NCBI GenBank assembly: GCA_963702535.1
Contig: CAVPDG010000024.1
Location: 310,001 to 374,000, forward strand
DNA: 64,000 bases
Origin: CAVPDG01 sp963702535
Lineage (GTDB): Bacteria > Chloroflexota > Anaerolineae > Anaerolineales > UBA4823
Direction of reading: 5' to 3'
Shown: positions 57,615 to 64,000 of the stretch, piece by piece
Numbering within the stretch: position 1 is the stretch's first letter
Layout: each line of letters opens with the position of its first letter
Made by a program: the position numbers and the translations under genes
Notes under the pieces: model-generated
Database searches by the model: none
What the model saw: the letters and a program-made list of their open reading frames with translations, nothing else
What the model was told of the DNA's origin: nothing

Positions 57615-58866
57615 ATGAGGTCATCGCGCGGTTACTTACCGGATCACCTCCGCCTGCCTCACGTCCTGGCGCTGTTGGGGGTTCTCGTTCTGCTGATCGG
57701 GGGGTTTTTATACGTCAGGGAGGCGCCGTACCTCTCGGACGAGTCCTTCAATTTTCGCCAGATCAACCGCCTGCGCCAGGGGGAACTCCGCATGGAGCCG
57801 CTGATGAACGTCATCCCCGGTTACCACGCCGCCGTGGCGCTGGTCTTGTGGGCTACCGGTCGGACGGGGCTGTTCTCCGCCCGCCTGGTCTCGACGCTGA
57901 TCTCGGCGCTGGCGGTGTTGGTCTTCTACCTGCTGGCATTGAGGGTCGAAAAGCGCTCGGCGTTGGAGCGCACGCTGCAGTTTGCCTTTTTTCCGATCCT
58001 CTTCCCTTTCTTCTCGCTGGTGTATATGGACGTCCTGGCGCTGCTATTGGTGCTGCTGGGATTTCTCCTGGTGCTGCGCCGGCATTACAGCCTGGCGGGG
58101 CTGGCAGGCGTATTAGGTGTGCTGGCGCGCACCAACAACATCAGCTGGATGGCTTTCCTGTTGGTTTATTTGCTGGTTCAGGAATATGGTTTCGATTGGC
58201 GGGCGCCCTTCCGGCGTGAGGAGCTGCCGCGCTTCTTGCGTTCAACCTGGGTTTTCTGGCTCGGTTTTGCGCTGTTCGCTGTCTTCCTCGTCCTGAACAA
58301 GGGCATCGCCATCGGCGACAAATCCACGCAGCCGCTGTCCAAGCTTGAATTGGGTAACATCTATTTCCTGCTCTGGCTCTTCCTGCCGCTCTTCCTGCCC
58401 TTCTTCCTGGCAAACCTGAGGCGCATCGGGGAGCTTGTCTGGCGGCGTAAGTGGATACTGGCTGCGCTTTTGTTGCTGTTCGGCGTTTTCCTGCTCACTT
58501 ACCACAATACGCACCCGTACAACAACGTGCTACCTGGCTACTATGTGCGTAACGCCTTGCTGATGGCAGCCGACCAGCGCTTTGCCTGGAAGCTGGCGCT
58601 TTTCATCCCGGTATCACTCAGCCTGCTCTCGCTGGCGGTCACGCGCCTGGAGCAGAAATCGTTCTACTGGCTGTATCCCTTCACGGTGTTGAGCCTGGTC
58701 CCCTTCTGGCTGGTGGAGCCGCGTTACTACTTTGTACCGTACAGCCTGTTTATCTTGATGCAGGCAGCGCCGCAGCCCACGCCTCGAATGGCTGGCAGCC
58801 GGTTATAACCTGGCGCTGGCGCTGAGCCTGCTGTACCTGATCCGCAACCAGGTAATATTTATATGA
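57615..58866 (+). CDS. ALG10/DIE2-like membrane glucosyltransferase, one frameshift at the end
   Basis: The protein has MRSSRGYLPDHLRLPHVLAL, then a membrane helix, YLSDESFNFRQINRLRQGEL and MNVIPGYHAAVALVLWATGR; the DExxF/H and xPGxY/H motifs match ALG10-type alpha-1,2-glucosyltransferases. About 10 more membrane segments follow, with NTHPYNNVLPGYYVRNALLM near residue 300. Near 58777 a base change of frame replaces the end; in the other frame it continues as SPRLEWLAAGYNLALALSLL and stops at 58866. About 417 residues. It probably uses a lipid-linked sugar. Confidence 0.75.
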
Positions 58867-58905
58867 AAGACCGTATTGTTCGATTAAGAACAAGAGGTGA
58901 TGGGT

Positions 58906-59433
58906 ATGTTCCCTGGTAAAACTGTTCAAACGGCAAAATTTGACACACGTTTCTTCCCGCAGCACCTGCTGCTGCTCTCGGTCGGCGATAACCTGATGCC
59001 GATGGGCTACTGGACGGTGATCTCCAAAGACCCCTTTCGCTTCCTGATTTGCATGGGCGTGGGCAACCACAGCCTGTTGCTCCTGAAGAAACACAAAGAA
59101 GCCGCGCTGCACTTCATGCCCTGGAGCAGGCGGGAGCAGGTGGCGCGCGCCGGCTACCTGAGCGGGCGGGAGGTGAAAAAAGCCGAGGCGCTGGGCTTCA
59201 ACCTGCTGCCCGCTGAAAAGCTGCAGCACACCCGGCTGGTGGAAGGCGCCGATTGCGTCTTCGAGACGGTGGTGTTCATGGAGCTGCTCAATCTCTCGCG
59301 CGAGTTTGCGCCCTTCGTGCTGGACGTGGTTGCAGTCCACGGCGACACCTCCCTGGCGAGGCGACAGCCGATCCTTTACCTGAGCCAGGAAAGCTTCGCC
59401 ACGCTGGGCGAGAGCTGGGAGTATACCAAGTGA
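58906..59433 (+). CDS. Flavin reductase-like (FMN-binding split barrel) protein
   Basis: AAGAGGTG precedes MFPGKTVQTAKFDTRFFPQH, then NLMPMGYWTVISKDPFRFLI, EVKKAEALGFNLLPAEKLQH and CVFETVVFMELLNLSREFAP. The layout matches the flavin reductase domain (HpaC/DIM6-like) of about 176 residues, with the FMN-loop in the MGYWTVISKDPF region. It would bind FMN in the cytoplasm. It overlaps the next gene by GTGA. Intact. Confidence 0.85.
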   Translation: MFPGKTVQTAKFDTRFFPQHLLLLSVGDNLMPMGYWTVISKDPFRFLICMGVGNHSLLLLKKHKEAALHFMPWSRREQVARAGYLSGREVKKAEALGFNLLPAEKLQHTRLVEGADCVFETVVFMELLNLSREFAPFVLDVVAVHGDTSLARRQPILYLSQESFATLGESWEYTK

Positions 59434-61268
59434 GCCTGTTCGGCGATTTTCAACCTGAGCCGCCCCGCTACCGGGGCATGAGCCGCAGCTCGTTCTACAT
59501 ACCTATGCGCGATGGGGTAAAGCTGGCTTTGACGCTGGTGCTACCCAAAGACCTGCCCGCCGGGGAGCGCATCCCCTGCCTGCTCTCTCAGACGCGCTAC
59601 TGGCGAGATTATGAGATTCACCCGCCGCTGGGCTGGTGGATCAATCCGGAGCAATTGATGCCCAGGCTGCGCGATTTCAAGCCTTTCTTCACCGGGCGCG
59701 GCTACGCCATGTTAAGCCTCGACGTGCGCGGCACGGGCGCCTCCTTCGGAAGGTACATTGCCCCCTGGCACGCCGAAAGCGTGGAAGACGCCCGCCAGGT
59801 GGTGGATTGGATCATCGCCCAGCCCTGGTCCAATGGCTGCGTGGGCGGGTACGGCGTCTCCTACGTGGGCAATACAGCCGAGCTGCTGGCGGCGCTGCAG
59901 CACCCGGCGGTGAAAGCGGTGATCCCCCAGTTCAACCATCCCGACCCGTACACAGACGTGGCTTTGCCCGGCGGCGCCTTCAGCCAGCGCTTTGTCCAGG
60001 CGTGGGACCGGCTGAGCCTCGCCATGGACCGCAACCAGGTGACGCCGGAGCTGGGCTGGCGGGCGCAGCTCTTCCTGCGCGGGGTGAAACCGGTGGACGA
60101 AGACCGCCAGCGTAGCCTGCTGCGCCAGGCGCTCCAGGAGCACCAATCGAATGCCAGCGTCTTCAGCCTGGCAGAGCCGGTAGCCTGCCGCGATGAGGGC
60201 ATCGGCGATATAGTGGCAGGCGTGGACGATATTTCCATGTACCGTTACCTGGCTGAGCTGGAGAGCACGGGGACAGCCATCTTCGGCTGGGCGAGCTGGA
60301 TGGACGCCGGCACCGCCGATGCCGCCCTGCGGCGCTTCAACACCCTGCCGAGCGCCCAACGGGCGGTGATCGGCGCCTGGGAGCACGGCGGCGTTTTCAA
60401 TGCCAGCCCGTACCGGGAGAAGCGCCCGCCCTTCCTGCAGGCGGAAGCCAAACCGCGGCTGCCGGCAATGTGGGCGGAGATGCTGCAGTTCTTCGACGCC
60501 TATCTCAAGCAAGATGATTCGCCGCTGCGATCCGAGCGCGTGCTGCACTACTACAGCCTGGGGGACGAGAAGTGGAAGCGCACGGATACCTGGCCCCCGG
60601 CGGGCGCGGCGCTGCAACGCTGGCGGCTTGCCTCCGGCAGGCGCTTGCTCTCCCACTCTCTTGAGGAGGAGAGCGGGGTGGATACCTATGCCGTGGATTG
60701 GAACGCCAGCACCGGCGCTTTGTGCCGCTGGTATGAGCTGGGCGGCGTGCTGGGCAAGCCGGTCACCTACCGCGGGCGAGCCAGGGCTGGGAAGCGCCTG
60801 CTGGTGTATAAGACGCCGCCCCTGGAGAAAGACCTGGAGATCGCCGGTTACCCGGTGGTCACACTGTACCTGTCGTCCAGCGAAGATGACGGCGTGATCT
60901 TCGTCTACCTGGAGGATGAGCACCCGGGCGGGGAGGTGACCTACCTCACCGAAGGGCAGTTGCGCCTGATCCACCGCAAGGTCTCCACTGAAAAGCCCGT
61001 TTACAACCTGCAGGTGCCGTACCACACCTTCCGGCGCCAGGACGTGCTGCCGCTCACGCCGGGCGAAGTGGTGGAGGTGACCTTCGGCTTGCTGCCGGTG
61101 GCAGCCCTGGTGCGCAAAGGGCACCGCCTGCGGCTGGGCATCGCCGGACACGACGCCGGCAACTTTGCGCCGGTGCCGCACGCGCAAGGGGAAGTGCTGC
61201 TCTCGCTCTTCCGCGATGCCAGGCGACCATCGTGTATCGAAATCCCGGTGGTAAACCGGATGGCTTGA
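59430..61268 (+). CDS. CocE/NonD-family hydrolase (X-prolyl dipeptidyl peptidase-like)
   Basis: A GTG start overlapping the previous stop gives MSLFGDFQPEPPRYRGMSRS, then SFYIPMRDGVKLALTLVLPK. The family motif is GYGVSYVGNTAELLAALQ, with the nucleophile Ser in GxSYxG. The acid is in FGWASWMDAGT, and the His in GAWEHGG. The jelly-roll domain (VTLYLSSSEDDGVIFVYLED) and RLGIAGHDAGNFAP end it. Length 612 residues. Acyl ester or amide hydrolase; the substrate cannot be told. The downstream gap is only a few bases to the RHS remnant on the other strand. Intact. Confidence 0.92.
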   Translation: MSLFGDFQPEPPRYRGMSRSSFYIPMRDGVKLALTLVLPKDLPAGERIPCLLSQTRYWRDYEIHPPLGWWINPEQLMPRLRDFKPFFTGRGYAMLSLDVRGTGASFGRYIAPWHAESVEDARQVVDWIIAQPWSNGCVGGYGVSYVGNTAELLAALQHPAVKAVIPQFNHPDPYTDVALPGGAFSQRFVQAWDRLSLAMDRNQVTPELGWRAQLFLRGVKPVDEDRQRSLLRQALQEHQSNASVFSLAEPVACRDEGIGDIVAGVDDISMYRYLAELESTGTAIFGWASWMDAGTADAALRRFNTLPSAQRAVIGAWEHGGVFNASPYREKRPPFLQAEAKPRLPAMWAEMLQFFDAYLKQDDSPLRSERVLHYYSLGDEKWKRTDTWPPAGAALQRWRLASGRRLLSHSLEEESGVDTYAVDWNASTGALCRWYELGGVLGKPVTYRGRARAGKRLLVYKTPPLEKDLEIAGYPVVTLYLSSSEDDGVIFVYLEDEHPGGEVTYLTEGQLRLIHRKVSTEKPVYNLQVPYHTFRRQDVLPLTPGEVVEVTFGLLPVAALVRKGHRLRLGIAGHDAGNFAPVPHAQGEVLLSLFRDARRPSCIEIPVVNRMA

Positions 61269-61269
61269 G

Positions 61270-61533
61270 TTATTTGAAACGCAGCTCGGCAGTCTTGGTG
61301 CCATTGGCATCGGCAGTGATGGCGGTGGAGCCTAAATGATCGTTGAGCAGCCAGTAGGTGGGGTTGGTAGCGCCATCCACCACGCGCATGGCGACGCGCG
61401 TGCTTCCGGCGTAGAAATAGCGGCGCAGGGTGGTTATCAGAGCTTGCGTCTCGTACTCGGTGTGGTTGCCAATGTAATACGTGATGGTATTCGCGGGGCT
61501 ACCGACCAAGGTGGATTTCACGCGCTGACCATT
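61270..61533 (-). pseudogene. Displaced RHS core fragment
   Basis: The frame encodes YYIGNHTEYETQALITTLRR, FYAGSTRVAMRVVDGATNPT and YWLLNDHLGSTAITADANGT, the YD-repeat/DHLGS core of RHS proteins, then a stop right after AELRFK. It is a second copy of the segment at 63586-63752 and begins at a matching ATGGTCAGCGC. It lies after the toxin tip and lipoprotein gene, where RHS loci often keep old displaced tips. Confidence 0.85.
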
Positions 61534-61572
61534 TTACCGAGGGCTAGAAAATGAACTGGTGTATTTAGCTGA

Positions 61573-62166
61573 TTATGGCTGCCTGTCCTTGCCTAATAAC
61601 TTTGAAGCTTTCTGATCGATGATCTTGACTACATTTTCCATTTCATGGATCGATAACCCACCAGGCTGAATCCAGGCAATGAACTCTACGACGAACTCGT
61701 CATAGCGCGCATACCAAGTACAGACAGGGATATCTCTGTTCGAATAGGTATAACAAGATACTTTTGATTCATCAGCTACGCTACTAATGAAGGACCACCC
61801 TTTGATAGCTGTTATACCTGGGAATTGGATCTCATCCTTGTAACTATATTTTGCAGCTTGTATAGAATTAAACCGGTACACGTATTGCATTACGCTTCCA
61901 ATATCCGGATTGGAGGGTGGAGCGAATACAATCATTGCAGAATCAGAACTTATCGCAGTATCCTCATCTTTTTGAGGTCCATACAATACATTCCAACCAG
62001 AGGGCATGTCCTTGCCGTTGATCAACAAATCTTGAGTAGCGAAGTCTGGCTTCTGTGCCGGTGTCAATGACAGGAGACTACAACCAGCCTGGATCAAGAT
62101 CATTCCTAAGATTAAGATTTTAAACACAAGAATTGATATGCTCTCATTCCTCCACCTTTCTAACAA
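61573..62166 (-). CDS. Lipoprotein next to the RHS toxin tip (possible immunity protein)
   Basis: The 197-residue protein has a signal SILVFKILILGMILIQAGCS with a lipobox cysteine, then LLINGKDMPSGWNVLYGPQK, MQYVYRFNSIQAAKYSYKDE and WYARYDEFVVEFIAWIQPGG. Its low GC content differs from the surrounding sequence, as is usual for toxin/immunity modules. It lies 11 nt after the end of the toxin-like tip, the standard place for immunity genes. I do not recognise its family, so the role is inferred from position only. Confidence 0.6.
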   Translation of the reverse strand: MLERWRNESISILVFKILILGMILIQAGCSLLSLTPAQKPDFATQDLLINGKDMPSGWNVLYGPQKDEDTAISSDSAMIVFAPPSNPDIGSVMQYVYRFNSIQAAKYSYKDEIQFPGITAIKGWSFISSVADESKVSCYTYSNRDIPVCTWYARYDEFVVEFIAWIQPGGLSIHEMENVVKIIDQKASKLLGKDRQP

Positions 62167-62177
62167 TCTGGGAGAAA

Positions 62178-63083
62178 TTATTCTAATGGAGGAGCGCCTT
62201 TGAGCCTAATATATTGTTTCATTGCTCTGCTAAATTCTCCTCTCTTCATTGAACCGAAACGGTTACCATAATTATCATAGAGCCATGAACCGTACTTTAT
62301 ACCCCAATTATCACGTGGGTCGTCAAAATAACAGGATGGAGGGCCAACTGATTTCCAGTCATTCTTTTTTATCCCGTTATCGTAAATTTGGAAAACACCT
62401 GCACCAAATTCTAATAATTTTTCGGGAAATCCTGCAGCTCTACCAATAGCTCCAAAATGTATATTTGCTACTAGCTGGGAATTCATGCCATCAAGGGTAA
62501 TACCACCTGCTTTTTTCTCCGCCTGTCTTATATCAACCTTATAATCCCAGACAGCTCCAGTACGGACCATACTCGTCCAGGTTTTCAACGCATCTGCCTT
62601 TCTCCATGTATCACCGCTTGTCCAATCATGACGGATAGCCTGAGTGGTAGGCGCATGCACATCCTCATTAATCCGATCTACTAGCCAGCCGGTCGCATCT
62701 TGTGAGGTAGGGTTAGGTGCTCGATCGTCCTTGACCGGAGCAACCGTCAGGATGTCCCATACTGCTACACCAATCCTTGCAATCTGTACCGCTAAATTAG
62801 GTGGATTAGTAGGTAGATGCCCCGTTGGATCCGAGTAAGATAATGGGTTGTTTAGCGCATAAGCGAACCGATCCCACGCCTGGGAATTGCCCACGCCGGG
62901 GATGATGCTGTCGGGTGACAGAAAACGGGATAAAGCAGGATCATACCATCTGGCCCCATAGAAGTAGATGGAGAGCTGGCTCTGCTCACGCTGCCCGGTG
63001 TACCTGTAGGTGGTGGGTGTGCTGCCTGAGGTGAACCTGCTCTCGCCCCACGCCTTGAAACGCAGCTCACTTTCCGCCCTCAC
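62178..63083 (-). CDS. RHS C-terminal region with toxin-like tip (type 44-like)
   Basis: The RHS end is recognisable by RYTGQREQSQLSIYFYGARW, RFLSPDSIIPGVGNSQAWDR and FAYALNNPLSYSDPTGH, the PxxxxxDPxG-type border between core and tip. The tip (about 190 residues, lower GC) has ATGWLVDRINEDVHAPTTQA, NIHFGAIGRAAGFPEKLLEF and GPPSCYFDDPRDNWGIKYGS. The HFGxxGRAAGF pattern resembles polymorphic toxin type 44 (Ntox44). The gene's 5' part lies at 63585-64000 and is separated from this part by the DUF559 element. Confidence 0.75.
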   Translation of the reverse strand: MRAESELRFKAWGESRFTSGSTPTTYRYTGQREQSQLSIYFYGARWYDPALSRFLSPDSIIPGVGNSQAWDRFAYALNNPLSYSDPTGHLPTNPPNLAVQIARIGVAVWDILTVAPVKDDRAPNPTSQDATGWLVDRINEDVHAPTTQAIRHDWTSGDTWRKADALKTWTSMVRTGAVWDYKVDIRQAEKKAGGITLDGMNSQLVANIHFGAIGRAAGFPEKLLEFGAGVFQIYDNGIKKNDWKSVGPPSCYFDDPRDNWGIKYGSWLYDNYGNRFGSMKRGEFSRAMKQYIRLKGAPPLE

Positions 63084-63584
63084 CCCTGCCCCTCTCCCGA
63101 TCCCGGGAGAGGGGATTTTGCCCCAACCTGGCAGGCTTCCAGGATGCGACTTATCACGCTCTCCAGGTCCGTTTCTATCTCCATGTTACTCACACGCAGC
63201 ACCTGGTAGCCATACTCGGCCAGCCGTTGGCTGCGCTGTTCATCTTCTTCCGCTTGACCAGCATGTACACTGCCATCTACTTCGACCACCAACCGAGGCG
63301 TTGCACAATAGAAGTCTGCGATGTAAGGGCCGACAGGATGCTGCCGGCGGAATTTGAAGCCGCCCAGCCGCCGGCTGCGCAGCCGGTCCCACACGACCTT
63401 TTCGGAGGGTGTCATCTGCTGTCGCAGCTCTTTGGCGCGCTGCCGGGTTTTATTGAAGCTCTGGTTTCCTGGCATAATCCAGCTCCGTGCCTCAATTATC
63501 GCGCCGATTTGTGAAAGTTGAGCCTAGTAGATGCATTCCTCCCTCTCCCCGATTTTGGGAGAGGGAGGGCAGGGTGGGTGAGGG
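63077..63584. mobile_element. 508-bp DUF559 endonuclease element with terminal inverted repeats, inserted in the RHS core
   Basis: The left end reads CCCTCACCCCTGCCCCTCTC (63077-63096) and the right end ends GAGGGCAGGGTGGGTGAGGG; these are inverted, imperfect complements. Each end also forms its own hairpin (63089-63099/63104-63114 and 63540-63549/63557-63566). The DUF559 gene fills the inside. The RHS reading frame runs in and out of the element and about 85 bp of RHS core, present in the copy at 61270-61533, is missing here. Confidence 0.7.
63080..63475 (-). CDS. DUF559 endonuclease-domain protein (Vsr-like fold)
   Basis: The 131-residue protein starts MPGNQSFNKTRQRAKELRQQ with MTPSEKVVWDRLRSRRLGGF, then KFRRQHPVGPYIADFYCATP and RLVVEVDGSVHAGQAEEDEQ, the DUF559 PD-(D/E)XK-like motif (F-R-R-Q, DFY, E-x-D-G). 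LAEYGYQVLRVSNMEIE follows. The last ~15 residues (KSPLPGSGEGQG) are encoded by the repeat arm itself. Such genes are widespread in bacteria and often flanked by the same CCTCTCCC/GGGAGAGG repeats. Confidence 0.88.
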   Translation of the reverse strand: MPGNQSFNKTRQRAKELRQQMTPSEKVVWDRLRSRRLGGFKFRRQHPVGPYIADFYCATPRLVVEVDGSVHAGQAEEDEQRSQRLAEYGYQVLRVSNMEIETDLESVISRILEACQVGAKSPLPGSGEGQG

Positions 63585-64000
63585 CAATCCCGTCCACCAC
63601 ACGCATGGCGACGCGGCTAGAACCAGCGTAGAAATACCTACGCAGGGTGGTTATGAGGGCTTGTGTCTCATACTCGGTGTGGTTGCCGATGTAGTAGGTG
63701 GTGGTATTCGCTGGGCTACCGATCAAGGTAGATTTCATGCGCTGACCATCGCCGTCGTAAAAGAACGACATGAGGAGTGAGCCGTTCTGCTTCACTTCGA
63801 TCAAGCGTGTCCTGATGGCGTAGCCAGAAGGGCGATTCTCGGCGTCGTGGGTGTAGACGTGCGCCTGGCCTTCTTTCAGCCAGTAGCTGCGGTTGCCGTT
63901 CTGGTCGTATCCGTAGGCGTTGCCGCCGCTGCCTCGTACCATGCGCAAAGCTCCGTTGAGGTCGAGATCCTCCTATCGTGGCCAGCTGCGATAAGCCACA
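63496..64000 (-). CDS. RHS/YD-repeat protein, 3' part of the core, interrupted and cut by the window edge
   Basis: The frame encodes GNAYGYDQNGNRSYWLKEGQ, HVYTHDAENRPSGYAIRTRL and FFYDGDGQRMKSTLIGSPAN, typical YD repeats, up to VAMRVVDG near 63590. Beyond that it runs into the DUF559 element and stops at 63496. Upstream of 63948 the same frame continues (DLDLNGALR) but meets a TAG near 63968, perhaps a base error. The gene starts outside the window. RHS proteins form a hollow shell that carries the C-terminal toxin to other cells. Confidence 0.8.

Overview
The window looks like chromosomal DNA of a GC-rich, heterotrophic, monoderm-like bacterium, most likely an Anaerolineae-type Chloroflexota. 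This is inferred from a class A penicillin-binding protein with a long Thr-Pro repeat tail, Tat/lipobox sugar-binding lipoproteins with ABC permeases, non-pyrrolysine MttB-family and UroD-family methyltransferases, and many lipoproteins with Ser/Thr/Pro linkers. No rRNA, tRNA or CRISPR was seen. About 40 single-base frame changes break otherwise conventional genes, many in short homopolymers; most look like sequence errors rather than biology.

Layout. 1-165: 3' end of an AMMECR1-domain gene. 209-10322: two divergent units around a perfect 33-bp palindromic operator. One (minus) encodes a SIS protein, a HutC-type GntR regulator, a UroD-type methyltransferase, a BadF/BadG kinase and an MttB-family methyltransferase. 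The other (plus) encodes a sugar ABC importer and a Gfo/Idh/MocA oxidoreductase. Together they suggest uptake and catabolism of a sugar or amino-sugar conjugate coupled to methyl-group removal. 10319-17517: two PII-like PstA-type proteins, a glycoside hydrolase, a MaoC hydratase and a penicillin-binding protein. 17.6-27.7 kb: an accessory island with two IS630-type transposase loci, lipoproteins, a pseudo-hydrolase, a 131-bp duplicated leader and a MerB-type gene.

The main discovery candidate is at 24512-25207. One reading frame encodes a MerB (alkylmercury lyase) homologue of 231 residues containing two in-frame TGA codons. They fall exactly where MerB has its two catalytic cysteines (C96 and C159 in the R831b enzyme). 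Each TGA is followed by a hairpin with a GGUC apical loop, 17 and 19 nt downstream, as in the E. coli fdhF SECIS. The simplest reading is a double-selenocysteine organomercurial lyase.

28-41 kb: a two-component system, a SIMPL protein, a P-loop PEPCK-like protein, PhzF, a metallo-beta-lactamase-fold hydrolase, a phospholipase D-like secreted protein, a GT4 glycosyltransferase and a LmbE deacetylase. 42-46.4 kb: YceI with a MarR regulator, then argH and argG, the latter preceded by an Arg-rich leader ORF and a terminator hairpin that look like an attenuator. 46.5-59 kb: a META-repeat lipoprotein, ArsR/SRPBCC pair, SDR, VIT-type transporter, hydrolases, PAP2 enzyme, TrmO, a MazF-type toxin/antitoxin pair and an ALG10-like membrane protein. 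59.4-64 kb: a CocE hydrolase, then an RHS locus with a toxin-like tip, a lipoprotein that may be its immunity partner, a displaced RHS core fragment, and a DUF559 endonuclease element inserted in the RHS core.
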